From Plazaster borealis (lineage: Eukaryota; Echinodermata; Asteroidea; Forcipulatida; Labidiasteridae): a stretch of 64,000 nt of DNA. The position numbers were made by a program, and so were the translations under genes. Location: contig JAJGQC010000609.1 of assembly GCA_021014325.1 (NCBI GenBank), positions 186,001 through 250,000 of the forward strand. Direction: 5' to 3'. Below are positions 11,111 to 24,012 of the stretch, piece by piece (position 1 is the first letter of the stretch; each line of letters begins with the position of its first letter). The notes under the pieces were generated by a model. The model searched no databases, had not been told where the DNA came from, and worked only from the letters and a program-made list of their open reading frames with translations.

Positions 11111-11639
11111 CCGTTATTACATTAGTGTAAAAGCCGGACAAGTGGACTAAAACGCATGCTATATCTCCTGCTGCTTTGAATCTCAGCGTGATTGGAGACG
11201 AACATTTTTCAAAGTGCTCAGATCGACCTTAGACTAATTCTGTAATTTGTACGCCGACCCTCCCACTCTTTACACGCTGAGCGGTCTACCCTCTAACGTA
11301 ATTTTGCCATTTCCTAGATGTACTTGAACGATGAATATCAGCACAAAGCAATTGGCGTATACACTGCCCTGGACATTGCAAGCAGTCTACTCCATGATAA
11401 ATTTTTATATTCAGCCATCTGCTAGGATGATTACACGGCCTACATCGTGTCTCTTACAACAAGACCGGATTGATATTTTCAGCAAGACGCTTGTTTGTTT
11501 TTTTGTTTGTTTTTTGTTTGTTTGATTGTTTATTTATTTATTATTTTTTTGTGCTATGTTTTTGTCTGTTTTTTTGTTGTTTTTGTTCCTTTTATTGCCT
11601 TGTGTTGTATTTGTTGTTCTTGTGTTGTTGAGGTCGGGC

Positions 11640-12416
11640 GTGGCGTCAGCCCCCCTAAAATAACCTTTTCTATTTTCTTTTTTAGTACTGCCTGTTTATA
11701 AATTAGCCACAAGTGTGTGTGGTGTTAATTTACCCCCCAGAGGCAGGATTGATTTCTTTGTCATACTATACCATTCACATTTTCTTTCTGCCAAAATGAA
11801 TCTTTCATGATATGTCACTTGTAATTGTTTAGATTTGCAACAGTAAAGTAACATTCGAAACCTGATGTGCCAATTTGTCCGGGATAATACGACAGTTAGC
11901 TTGAATTTGAAAAAACGATCTTACCCACTAGTGAATATGTGAATATGCATGAAACCAGATAATGCAGCGACCAGATCCAAACGTGAGATTTGTGGTATTA
12001 CATTTTTCTTTGAGTAAAATTAGAAGATTGATATGGATCGAAAGTGCTTATAAAAAGTGTGTCTATTTCTCTGTTTTAGGCAAACAGAGGCTTGATTTTT
12101 CACCCCTCAAAAGGCCAAAAGCTCAGAGCTTCCGCCAGGGGCTTACATCTGCTCATTATCATTAAATTATGACATTTATAGCATAACATAATATACAAAG
12201 ATGTAAATTGGTTAAAGTGGTCAGATCCTGCATGAGATCACACCACAGAGCATCTAGAATCCTAACTGTTTCGGAGCATGTAGGCGGGCCCCTGAACCCA
12301 TGCCGTTAGGGCTTTGAGTTACGCGTTCTCAGGCGCCACAAATTGCATTCACCCTTAATTTTGCTGCTTGGTACATTTTCACGCCCCCTGTTTGGAAAAT
12401 CCTGGATCCGCCACTG
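11640..12416 (-). mobile_element. hAT-like element X, copy 2, left arm
   Basis: Inverted relative to copy 1. The outer end at 12416 reads (minus strand) CAGTGGCGGATCCAGG, followed by CCAAACAGGGGGCGTG uninterrupted, which shows the empty site of the nested hAT. The low-coordinate limit is approximate. Simple T/G-rich sequence at 11480-11625 precedes it. Confidence 0.5.
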
Positions 12417-12627
12417 GAGAGTTTATTGTTTTTTGTTCTAAATAGGACACCATCAAAATGAAAATGTGTAAACAAATTTGGCATGTCCTCTGCGTGTAGC
12501 ACGAGTTACCGATGTTCGCCGCTGTCCCATGCATACAAAAGTAAAACAACAAAAAATGTCAAAATACTATGAGGATCTAGCCTTGAATGTTGGTTGTTTA
12601 ATACCTGGAGCATATAGTATATATAGA

Positions 12628-15600
12628 TGTTTGGGATTGGTGTACAGGCTGATAGTAGAGGGGGTTACATCTTGGGGGCAGTTCAAGATTGACAGAAAAG
12701 TGGGGTGCTTGTTTGGGATCGGAGTACAGGCTGGAAGTAGAGGGGGTAACATCTTGGGGGCGGTTCAAGATTGACAGAAAAGTGGGGTGCTTGTTTTGGA
12801 TCGGAGTACAGGCTGGTAGTAGAGGGGGGTAACATCTTGGGGCGGTTCAAGATTGACAGAAAAGTGGGGTGCTTGTTTGGGATCGGAGTACAGGCTGGTA
12901 GTAGAGGGGATAACATCTTGGGGGCGGTTCCAGATTGACAGAAAAGTGGGGTGCTTGTTTGGGATCAGAGTACAGGCTGGTAGTAGAGGGGGTAACATCT
13001 TTTGGGCAGTTCAAGATTGACAGAAAAGTGGTGTGCCTGTTTGGGATTGGAGTACAGGCTGGTAGTAGAGGGGGTTACATCTTGGGGGCAGTTCAAGATT
13101 GACAGAAAAGTGGGGTGCTTGTTTGGGATCTGAGTACAGGCTGGTAGTAGAGGGGGTAACATCTTTGGGGCGGTTCAAGATTGACAGAAAAGTGGGGTGC
13201 TTGTTTGGGATCAGAGTACAGGCTGGTAGTTGAGGGGTAACATCTTGGGGGCAGTTCAAGTTTGACAGAAAGTGGTGTGCCTGTTTTGGATCGGAGTACA
13301 GGCTGGTAGTAGAGGGTAACATCTTGGAAGCGGTTCAAGATTGACAGAAAAGTGGGGTGCTTGTTTGGGATCAGAGTACAGGCTGGTAGTAGAGGGGGTA
13401 ACATCTTGGGGGCTGTTCAAGATTGACAGAAAAGTGGGGTGCTTGTTTGGGATTGGAGTACAGGCTGGTAGTAGAGGGGGTAAAATCTTGGGGGCGGTTC
13501 AAGTTTGACAGAAAAGTGGTGTGCCTGTTTGGGATTGGAGTACAGGCTGGTAATAGAGGGGGTTACATCTTGGGGCGGTTCAAGTTTGACAGAAAAGTGG
13601 GGTGCTTGTTTGGGATCAGAGTACAGGCTGGTAGTAGAGGGGGTAAACATCTTGGGGCGGTTCAAGATTGACAGAAAAGTGGGGTGCTTGTTTGGGATCA
13701 GAGTACAGGCTGGTAGTAGAGGGGTTACATCTTGGGGGCAGTTCAAGTTTGACAGAAAAGTGGTGTGCCTGTTTTGGATCGGAGTACAGGCTGGTGGTAG
13801 AGGGGGTGGTAGAGGGGGTAACATCTTGGGGGCGGTTCAAGATTGACAGAAAAGTGGGGTGCTTGTTTGGGATCGGAGTACAGGCTGGTAGTAGAGGGGG
13901 TAACATCTTGGAGGCGGTTCAAGATTGACAGAAAAGTGGGGTGCTTGTTTGGGATCGGAGTACAAGCTGGTAGTAGAGGGGGTAACTTCTTGGGGGTGGT
14001 TCAAGATTGACAGAAAAGTGGGGTGCTTGTTTGGGATCAGAGTACAGGCTGGTAGTAGAGGGGGTAACATCTTGGGGGCAGTTCAAGTTTGACAGAAAAG
14101 TGGTGTGCCTGTTTGGGATTGGAGTACAGGCTGGTAGTAGAGGGGGTTACATCTTGGGGGTGGTTCAAGATTGACAGAAAAGTGGGGTGCTTGTTTGGGA
14201 TCAGAGTACAGGCTGGTAGTAGAGGGGGTAACATCTTGGGGGCTGTTCAAGATTGACAGAAAAGTGGGGTGCTTGTTTGGGATTGGAGTACAGGCTGGTA
14301 GTAGCGGGGGTAAAATCTTTGGGGCGGTTCAAGATTGACAGAAAAGTGGTGTGCTTGTTTGGGATCAGAGTACAGGCTGTTGGTAGAGGGGGTAACATCT
14401 TGGGGGCAGTTTAAGTTTGACAGAAAAGTGGTGTGCCTGTTTGGGATTGGAGTACAGGCTGGTAGTAGAGGGGGTTACATCTTTGGGGCGGTTCAAGATT
14501 GACAGAAAAGTGGTGTGCCTGTTTGGGATTGGAGTACAGGCTGGTAGGAGAGGGGGTTACATCTTTGGGGCGGTTCAAGTTTGACAGAAAAGTGGGGTGC
14601 TTGTTTGGGATCGGAGCACAGGCTGGTAATAGAGGGGGTTACATCTTGGGGCGGTTCAAGTTTGACAGAAAAGCGGGGTGCTTGTTTGGGATCGGAGTAC
14701 AGGCTGGTAATAGAGGGGGTTACATCTTGGGGGCGGTTCAAGTTTGACACAAAAAGTGGATTGGAGTACAGGCTGGTAGTAGCGGGGGTAAAATCTTTGG
14801 GGCGGTTCAAGATTGACAGAAAAGTGGTGTGCTTGTTTGGGATCAGAGTACAGGCTGTTGGTAGAGGGGGTAACATCTTGGGGGCAGTTTAAGTTTGACA
14901 GAAAAGTGGTGTGCCTGTTTGGGATTGGAGTACAGGCTGGTAGTAGAGGGGGTTACATCTTTGGGGCGGTTCAAGATTGACAGAAAAGTGGTGTGCCTGT
15001 TTGGGATTGGAGTACAGGCTGGTAGGAGAGGGGGTTACATCTTTGGGGCGGTTCAAGTTTGACAGAAAAGTGGGGTGCTTGTTTGGGATCGGAGCACAGG
15101 CTGGTAATAGAGGGGGTTACATCTTGGGGCGGTTCAAGTTTGACAGAAAAGCGGGGTGCTTGTTTGGGATCGGAGTACAGGCTGGTAATAGAGGGGGTTA
15201 CATCTTGGGGGCGGTTCAAGTTTGACACAAAAAGTGGGGTGCATTTTGGGATTGGAGTACAAGCTGGTAGTAGAGGGGGTTACATCCTGGGGGCGGTTCA
15301 AGATTGACAGAAAAGTGGGGTGCTTGTTTGGGATCAGAGTACAGGCTGGTAGTAGAGGGGTTACATCTTGGGGGCAGTTCAAGTTTGACAGAAAAGTGGT
15401 GTGCCTGTTTTGGATCGGAGTACAGGCTGGTGGTAGAGGGGGTAACATCTTGGGGGCGGTTCAAGATTGACAGAAAAGTGGGGTGTTTGTTTGGGATCGG
15501 AGTACAGGCTGGTAGTAGAGGGGGTAACATCTTGGAGGCGGTTCAAGATTGACAGAAAAGTGGGGTGCTTGTTTGGGATCGGAGTACAAGCTGGTAGTAG

Positions 15601-17215
15601 AGGGGGTAACTTCTTGGGGGTGGTTCAAGATTGACAGAAAAGTGGGGTGCTTGTTTGGGATCAGAGTACAGGCTGGTAGTAGAGGGGTAACATCTTGGGG
15701 GCGGTTCAAGTTTGACAGAAAAGTGGTGTGCCTGTTTTGGATTGGAGTACAGGTTGGTAGTAGAGGGGGTTACATCTTGGGGGTGGTTCAAGATTGACAT
15801 AAAAAAGGATGCATGTCTGGAATTGGAGTACAGGCTGATAGTAGAGGGAGTTACATCTTGGGGGCAGTTCAAGATTGACAGAAAAGTGGGGTGCTTGTTT
15901 GGGATCGGAGTACAGGCTGGTAGTAGAGGGGGTTACATCTTGGGGGCGGTTCAAGATTGACAGAAAAGTGGGGTGCTTGTTTGTGACCGGAGTCCAGGCT
16001 GGTAGGTAGAGGGGGTAACATCTTTGGGGCGGTTTAAGATTGACAGAAAAGCAGCGGCGTAACTAGGGTAAAATTTTAGGGGGGGCACAAGGGGGTGCTC
16101 CATATTTTCAAGGGGGGCACTCCTGGCCAAGTTTCCCTTTGCACTTTTCTTTAAAACAAGTCCATGCCCGTAAAAAATAAAAATAAAAATAAAATAAGCT
16201 TTAAGAAATAAAGAATGAAAAAGTCTAAAAAAAAAAAACTAATTGAAAAAGTCTGCAGCGTAACTGTGCAACTTATAAATAACACACTAAGCAAAAAGTT
16301 TGTTCAGTCTGCTCATTATCATTAAATTATGACATTTATAGCATAACATAATATACAAAGATGTAAATAGAGGACACAATGGGTGGTATACGCCGTCTGA
16401 GCATTAAAATTTAATGCAGAAATAATATTGATACAAAGCTGTAATTGAGTTGTTTTCAGATATAATAACCAATATCATATCGCAAAAATGCTGCACCAAA
16501 TGGCTTGAAATGTGCATTCTTTTTTACACAATTTCGAACTTCTGAGAGGAGGGCACATCCTCCTCCCACTCCCTTCTGCGTCGCAAACAAGACAGGCGGC
16601 GCTAACACGCCGATGTACATTTTCTTTCATATTCCCCCCAAACAAAAAATAAATAAAAAATTCCTGGTTACGGGACTGAACAAGCCCCTTTTTGTTGCCT
16701 TTTTTATGTGACTTACTATTTTATTATAAGATAATCTGGCGTGAGTGTAACAAAATTATATTTTCTGCATGTAAATGGAAAAATAGTTAGTTTTAAAAAC
16801 ATTGAAAAATTAACTCATCAAAGCGTATAAAATGTAACATTTTGCTCTGGAAATTTCCAATCACAAAAGTCCAGATTTCAAATGGGGTGCACCGGGGCAC
16901 GGACATCAGTTGGGGCACGTGCCCCCCCTTAGTTACGCCACTGCAGAAAAGTGGGGTGCTTGTTTTGGATTAGAGTACAGGCTGATAGTAGAGGGGGTTA
17001 CATCTTGGGGCGGTTCAAGTTTGACAGAAAAAGTGGGGTGTATTTTGGGATTGGAGTACAGGGTGGTAGTAGAGGTGGTAACATCTTGGGGGCTGTTCAA
17101 GTTCGACAGAAAAGTGGGCGCATGTTTTCCATTGAAGTACAGGCTGGTGGTAGAAGGATCTTGGGGGCGGTTCAAGAAATGACAGAAAAGTGGGGCGTGT
17201 TTTGAATTTAGACAA
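12628..17215 (+). repeat. 82-bp minisatellite array (left arm), interrupted by hAT
   Basis: The unit contains GTTCAAGATTGACAGAAAAG, then TGGGGTGCTTGTTTGGGAT, CGGAGTACAGGCTGGTAG, and AGGGGGTAACATCTTGGGGG, 82 bp in all. About 41 units fill 12628-16051, and three diverged units resume after the hAT (16944-17215). Because 82 is not a multiple of three, frames run through three units before repeating, which creates many spurious 60-135-codon frames. Block duplications are visible: 14499-14970 repeats at 14977 (478-bp offset), and 13668-14080 recurs near 15304. Confidence 0.95.
16052..16943. mobile_element. Non-autonomous hAT transposon with perfect 8-bp TSD (left arm)
   Basis: It is flanked on both sides by CAGAAAAG (16044-16051 and 16944-16951), a perfect 8-bp target duplication taken from the minisatellite unit. 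Ends are CAGCGGCGTAACTAGG and CCTTAGTTACGCCACTG. An 8-bp duplication with CAGNGGCG ends is the hAT superfamily signature. The 892-bp interior is AT-rich with G-tracts near the ends and carries no transposase. The frame at 16505-16711 has no similarity I recognise. Confidence 0.9.
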
Positions 17216-18540
17216 GTTGGTACATGTAGTAGAAGGGAGGAGTATACATGTTGGGGACAGTGAGGGCAGGGTGGCTAGGGAAAGAGCATGGATTCAGCAC
17301 GGTCCACACACTGAAGCAAAAAAAGATGTAACTCACCAGTATTTGCAGAATTTCAAGACGTGGAGTGTACAGGACTTCTTGCGTGGTGATGGTTGGTGAT
17401 GGCTAAAACCGTGTTTATTGAGTATGTCACCAATAATGATGTACACAAACCAAAGTTACTTCAAGGATTCCTAGAGAGGGGAAGAAATACAACAACAATT
17501 TTAGTGAAAAAGTGGTTGTTTGTTTTGGGATCTTACTATTTATTATTTATTTCTTGTTTCAACTGGGTGGCCCATTCAGTGGTAACCACTGGTCTCCCAT
17601 GGGTCCCAGCAAGCACAGAGACACGATACAAATTAAACACTTAAACATTAAGAAAGGACACAAACTTTTTACAATGTTAAAAATAAAAATGCCTAGTAAA
17701 TTATAACCATAAGATCTAATCTTATCTTATTTACATGAGCATTTTTAAAACTTAGACTTCTACAACTTTTCCTTCCTCCGTGATTAAACTGAGACACAAT
17801 AGCCCATTGAAGGTAGGAGCTGCTAAACTCTTGCCCATATTTTCACTTCCTAATACTGTCTTCAGATTCACGTAACTTACTCTGTTCTTATTATTGATAT
17901 ACCTTTGCATATGACATCAAGCTCAAAACAAACAGCGTCTCATTGAGCCATGGAGGTAAAAAACCCAAAACACTTTAATCTTTGTCATTAGCAAGAGTTG
18001 TGCGTGGTGCGACACAAAGGTGCACACTTTTAATGTTTGATGTCAGGCAAAGGGGTCTTCATAGTTAAAATAGGAAAGTGACTGTGATAGTACTAGTAGA
18101 ACTGTGTTACTGTACTGAGTGTTAGTGTGAGTGTCAATTGCAATCACTCACTCTCAGTCATAACGTCAACAATATCGACAATTATTGTCAATCAGTTTTT
18201 AAACTGTAATTTTATGTGATCATCAGTTTACAATTAATTAAGCTTGGTAGCTTCACGATGCTAAGTTGCTATGAATCGTGATCCTCCTGGTCCCTGGGCC
18301 TGGGGCTAAACTATTGTACTAGTATTAATGACTTTATCACTCAGTATCATATCACGATGCGAGTTGCGAGTGCGACTGTAGTAGTTCGTCCGTGATTTCC
18401 GCACACATACGATTACGAAAGTAGCACCGGTGAACTGAAAGTATTACTAACAAAAAAGGTGCTAAAACTGTGCCCCAAGGCATCTAGATACACATCAATA
18501 ATCTACAAGCTTCTTCCAGATGAACTAATCAACAAACTAA
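17216..18540. other. No recognisable gene (left arm; mirrored at 54390-55736)
   Basis: The segment holds only short chance frames. The frame at 17393-17644 and its partner at 55308-55550 give the same peptide start (MVMAKTVFIEYVTNNDVHKP) but no known family, and differ at the C-terminus by a frameshift. A possible donor (AATACTGGTGAGTT) occurs at about 55604 on the plus strand. Confidence 0.4.
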
Positions 18541-18639
18541 ACAAACAAATCTTTACTTACCGATATTTTTCGATGAAAACATTATGATTTGAAACCATTG
18601 TGAGCAGACGACATTTTTAGGAAGATTGTGCAGTGCACA

Positions 18640-18812
18640 TGCGCAACTTCTAGGAACACAGCGCCCTCTTTTGGTAGAAAAAAATAATTAAACAAATTTG
18701 AAGACAGCGCCCTCTCGTGTGAAAAACAATAATTACACAAATTTGAAGACAGCGCCCTCTTGGTCGGAAAAAATACGCACACAAATTGAAGACAGCGCCC
18801 TCTAGGTAGAAT
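18640..18812 (-). repeat. ~43-bp tandem repeat with GACAGCGCCCTCT, left arm
   Basis: Four copies of CAGCGCCCTCT are spaced about 43-50 bp, alternating with AAATTTGAAGA and homopolymer-rich spacers. Mirrored at 54130-54300. Confidence 0.75.
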
Positions 18813-18954
18813 AAATAATTTGAGGTTTTGGGAGATAATTATCCCTTAATTACACCTCAGTCCCCTTGAAAAATGTACCCATCTCTGTATGTTGTGTCTT
18901 TATGCGACACCTACCCTACCCCAACGCATGTCCCCATCTCCCCAAAGAAATTTA

Positions 18955-19060
18955 TGGCCCGTCTTATCCCTGTGGAACCCACCCACCCTGTAGAACCCCC
19001 CCTGGGGGGTAAGTTTCTACAGGGTGGGGGGGGGGTTCCACCGGGATAAGATCATGGACC
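18955..19060. repeat. Long hairpin (left arm)
   Basis: GTCTTATCCCTGTGGAACC pairs with GGTTCCACCGGGATAAGA about 80 bp away, and CACCCTGTAGAA pairs with TTCTACAGGGTG inside. Likely a tiny foldback element with C/G tracts. Mirrored at 53880-53985. Confidence 0.65.
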
Positions 19061-19084
19061 CTCAGGTCACCTTGTTTTCCAACA

Positions 19085-19300
19085 ATGCAATTGGGTGTGT
19101 ATTACGCACGCTTAGCAAAGTATTTTGCGCATTGAAACTTTCGTAAAAATAATACACACCCAATTCATGTTGCATCGTGGGCAAATATGGCCACCATGTT
19201 TTTAAACAATGCAATTGGGTATTACGCTTTTAGCAAAGTATTTTGCGCACTGAAACTTGCGTAAAACCTATACACACCCAATTTGTTGCATTGTGGGAAA
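19085..19300. mobile_element. Two tandem ~110-bp MITEs (left arm)
   Basis: Each has AATGCAATTGGGT at one end and ACACCCAATT...TTGCAT at the other, with AGCAAAGTATTTTGCGCA in the middle. The two copies are adjacent in the same orientation. Mirrored at 53645-53860. Confidence 0.6.
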
Positions 19301-21164
19301 ATATGATGGTAAAGTACTTAAGACAACTCAAATAATCAGCCAACAGTTGAGGTTAGAGCAAATCAATAATAACACTATAATAACACTTTATTCACAATTT
19401 TATTTTCTTACAGATAAATCTTTTTATGAATTAGTTAAGACAAGTTTAAAACAATATTGGTATTGAAACACATTCATGAAGAGTCCACTCTTAAGAGATT
19501 TGCTTGTCAAAATTTAAATAATTGCCAACTTTGCTTAACGAGCAAAAGTAGTAGTTTTGAATGTTGACACTTCCTGACACTTTAAATGAAAAATTAAAGA
19601 GGAGAATAAATTGCTGTACTGCTTTACTTGACTCGCTGGTTATTCTTAGATCACTGTCTTCGTTGTCGACTTCAATTGATTTGCATGAATAATGAACTTT
19701 AAAAACTTTCTTAATTTTACATCTATAAGAAAATGTATTTTTCAAAGAGTTTGTTTCACGTCGTTCAGTCTTGCAAAATATTAGCTCCTAACTGTTTACT
19801 TAAATCAAAGTTAGGACAGTTGTCGGGCTGTTGATAAGGTTACTTCATCTTGTCCAGAGGCTCAGTGTAGAAATAATCACATTTATTTTGTCCACGGTTA
19901 TAATCATCTGCTTGTTTCCATCACATGTTGAATTATCCAAGGCTGAACAGATTCTTTGTCTCAATGAGGATCAGAGAACTAGACCACTGCGTCAGGTTTT
20001 GTCTGCACTCCGCTAAACGTTTCTCTCAACCTGTAATGAACAAAGATGAAAACTCATTAATCAATGTTTTAGCACCAACAGCAACTTAACCAGAGATAAC
20101 AACTCCTTGTGTTTATGTGTTTTTTAGAAGTTCACTTGTACAAAAAAAACACAATTTCATATCTTCTTACTTTGAACAATAACTATTCCCAAACCATCAA
20201 AATCCAACTGCATTTTGTTTGATTCTGTTTGACTGAGGGTTGCACCTTGGTAAATTGATTTTGCTTTACATGGGATCAGGCACACTACCACAATTGAATT
20301 AGAGTCCAAGAGTTTCTGCGTTGGTTCATGGATTTTTTTTTCATTATGGTGTTGGATTTTGGTACAGTGACGAAGGAGCCTGCAGATCACTCAATGTCAA
20401 AGAAATTCATGCTTATTGCTTATAGCTTCCCAAAAACATTATGAGGTATCATAAACTTACCTTGGAGTACGTAAGCTGGACATGCTGAGTTGTAGTTGCT
20501 AACAATCGGCTTGTATGGGAAGTGCCAGCACAAGGTACCAACCTGTGGGGAATTAAATGACAGATATTAGTAAAAATTTGATTTAAACAACTAAGTTTGC
20601 TCATCTGACAAATAGAGGAAGTTTAATAAAATTTTAAGAAATGTGGAACCCCCCCCCCACACACACAGTACAATGTGTCAGTATGAAAGCCCACTGATTA
20701 TGTGGTGTATGTGCAGTTGAGTAACCAGAAGGGGCCCCAGAGCCTTGTTTGTTATTTATTAAAACACAAATATTTCATAAGTTGGTTGTTTGGTTGGTAC
20801 ATGAAACTGCTCTTCCACAGCGTTTAAAGGTAAGATAAATATTTAGGTTAATTTTTAATTTTGGCCAATTAAAACTGTTGTTTACTATTTTTGTAGATAA
20901 TCTGATGTGGTATAAAAATAAATACATTGTTTGAGCGTCAAATAGAAAAAAATAGTTTCTAAAATATTAAAATTGCTGCATAAGAACAACTTATAACATG
21001 TAATTTTCATTCACAAAGATACAGATTTCAAATGTGTGGGGGGGAATGCACTTCTGTCTGAAGTACTGTCAAAAATGAGAAATAAATTTGAAGGCCACAA
21101 AAACTACCTTTGCTTATTTTGAATGTTGCATTTAAAATAAGCACCCATGAACATCCACAAAATC

Positions 21165-21445
21165 CCTTAAAGGCATGGTATACTTTTTGGAATAGTCAAA
21201 AACCAGTATCTTTACTTGGTGTATCCCAACATATGCATGAAAAAACAAACCTGTGAAAATTTGGGCTAAATTGGTCATCGACGTTGCAAGAAAATAATAA
21301 AAGAAAAAACACCCTTGTTGAATAGAATTGTGTGCTTTCAGATGCCTGAAAGGTTTCATTTTCAGATTCCAATTTGTTGAGCAAAAATGATCTATTTCTC
21401 CAAAACTATACATAAATTTGCCAACGTCTATCAAAGTAAGCATAA
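21165..21445. mobile_element. TTAA-ended MITE, degraded (left arm)
   Basis: Starts CTTAAAGGCATGGTATAC and contains the family core (GGTGTATCCCAACATATGCAT). The other end has decayed. It sits in an intron of the exon-array transcript. Mirrored at 51480-51770, with one residue changed in the overlapping 103-codon frame. Confidence 0.65.
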
Positions 21446-22009
21446 AACAGTTTTTCCATCAAAGTATCTGATGTTATTGCATTTAGATTATAATCCCAAA
21501 CGAAAAAGGTGAGATTTCATTGCTAACATTGCCAATGCATTCAGAGAGAGTAAGCAAATGTTGACTGCAGTCAAAGACAGTAAGCCCATGAATATTTCAT
21601 AATACTTGTCAATTATGACATTTGCTGTACCTTTCTTAATGTATTCATTGAGCTCACCAGAATTAATTAAGAATGTTTTGACACGATAACTAATGCTGGG
21701 CTTTGAGTTTACCTTTTGGAGATGACTCCAAGGCATGCCTTGGAACTCTACTCAGTAGCCGGGTGATCTGACTGCAGCTAATGCACCATATGCTATGTAA
21801 GAACACAACAACAAATGGTTACTACTTGTGGTAATCAATATTTCAAAGTCGAAGTACAGACATCAAGTACAAGAAATATTTAGATTGTGAAAGCTCACTA
21901 GTAACAAAGTTCATTCTAGTACAGTCCTCCAGATAAATACTTCCATCTGAATTACTTTGAAGTTAAGAAGTTAATGTGATATTAGCCAACCCCCCAAAGA
22001 AAACAAAAG

Positions 22010-22300
22010 TTGGTTTGTCATTATCACCAACGACGTTCTCTCTCTTGATTCAAAGAAAGTTATGCCAACATTTCTCATGATCTACCTCATCTTGATTCAT
22101 ATAGAAGTTGGTTTTCATTATTATCAATAATGTTCTCTCTCCTGATTCAATAGTTGTTTTGATATACCTTATCTTGAATCATGCAGAAGTTGATTCGTCA
22201 TTATTACCAATAATGTTCTTTCCTGATTCAAAGAGAGTTTTTGTGAACTTTTATGATGATCTACCTTATTTTGATTCAAGGAGAGTAATCTTAAAAACAT
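22010..22300. repeat. Degenerate tandem repeat in intron (left arm)
   Basis: Successive units carry AATAATGTTCTCTCTC, CTGATTCAA and GATCTACCTTAT-like motifs at roughly 60-95-bp spacing. A related remnant lies at 25250-25310. Mirrored at 50620-50905. The 65-codon frame inside is identical in both arms but looks repeat-derived. Confidence 0.6.
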
Positions 22301-24012
22301 TTTAAATCAATTTATCTTACTTTATATTATGCAAAAGATGCACACTTGAGTTGTAGGTGTGAACAGTCTGCTTGGTGCACAGGATGATAATTTGTGAAGT
22401 GCCAGCATAAGGTACAACCCTGAGGAGAAACAAATTATACAGACATTAGTACAAGTTAGATTTAAACAACTGATTTTTGTCATCTGACATTGATGGTCAC
22501 AAAAAAACTAATTTGAAAGCCCACCGATTGTGAAGTTCAGACTAGGGGCAAACCACCAAAGATCATCCCTCTGAAGTACTGTCAAAAATGGCAAAATTAA
22601 ACTTAAAGACCACTGTCTTTGCTTATTTTGATTGCTGCAATCAAATTAAGCACCAACAAACATGCACAAAATCTCTCGCACTACACAGACTGTATTCTTG
22701 GCAGCTCAGATAAGGTCATTAATGCAGTTTGTACGGATTCCATCAAATTGGTTTTGAATATTCTAGAGCTCCTGGTAAATGGAGTATTTTGATCAAGAGT
22801 GGTCTCCAAAGTAATTGTTTGGCAAAACAACCCATTCATTTTCCAATAAAAACATTTGTGGATGTTGATTTATTTATTGTTACGCATGTTTCATACATAA
22901 TGCTCTTTTGATCATTATGGATGTGAAATTTCAATTAACGACCTTATCGAAAGGGTTGAGGCTCATACAAGTACAATCTCCAATCCTGAATAAACTACCC
23001 CAATTAATTATCAAAACATAGATAGTCATGCTTATTATACCTTTCCCTTTACACAATGAGGCGGTCGTGGAGCGGGGGGTGGGGGGTGCAAGAGAAGGCA
23101 CAAGGCCCAGATGACACAGTTGGTTGGGGGGCTGCGCGCCAAAGTGACAATTGTTTGTACATGGAAGTTTGTGATCCTGTTAAACTACCCTAATTACTTG
23201 TTTTCATTTACAAACTACACTATTTACTTGTTTTCTTTTACAAGGATTATATCCACCTTCAAATGTAAGCAGCCCCTCAGAATTGTGACTAATTATATCT
23301 AAGCATTGGTTGTTATAACATCTCAAAATAATGCTAAAGATTTTCCAAGACAAAGTGAGTGAAGGGGCACCATCCTCTAACCTTGCCCCCAGGCTCCACT
23401 CACAGAGGTATCCTAAACTTACCTTAGAGTATGTAAGATGGACACCCTGAGTTGTAGGCGCAATCTGCTTGGTGCATGGAATATCCTGGAAAGTGCCAGC
23501 ACAAAGTATGAGCCTGAGTGGAAGAAAATGATAGGCATCAACGACACCGACTTGAGCCAGTGATTTTGCTCATCTAACATGTCAGGATGGTAACAATAAC
23601 CCCACACCAGGACAAATAGATTGTCAATGTAAAACCTTACTGCAGGGATGAGATTGTAGTAACAAAAACCCTGAAAATTGGATAACAATTTCATCTTGGT
23701 GTGGAAATAAAACTCTCTGAATGTACAGATTAGAGGTTTACAGACTCTCTAGATAATTTCAAATAGATATCTGAAGGTCTGGTAAGGTTGCAAGAAAGGC
23801 AAGTCTTTTCATCTCTGTGATGGCAAGTTTGCCTCTTTCAAGAAAATCTGAAGGTGCAGGGAGATCTCAGTGAACAATCCTGACAAATCACATGCTTGTT
23901 AATGATTGTTGGATTTGTAGTACAACCAAACCTAGAGAGAAAACTTCTGTTTTAATATTGTCACTTTTCAGGGCTGAGAGAATAAAGTTTGGAGAAAACA
24001 AAAAATACCTCA

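Noticed and set aside
11331..11701. Phe/Val/Cys-rich membrane-like peptides
   Set aside because: They come from a low-complexity T/G-rich stretch (GTTTGTTT repeats) and not from a real membrane protein.
12478..15960. Families of similar 65-135-codon frames suggesting a repeat protein
   Set aside because: The 82-bp unit is not a multiple of three, so the same DNA is read in different frames in successive units, on both strands. No start context, splice sites or codon preference.
10911..16043. CRISPR-like array
   Set aside because: Units are whole 82-bp near-identical repeats with no unique spacers, and the genome is animal.
17393..17644. Conserved small protein shared by both arms
   Set aside because: The left and right versions end differently owing to a frameshift, and no codon-level conservation or domain is evident.
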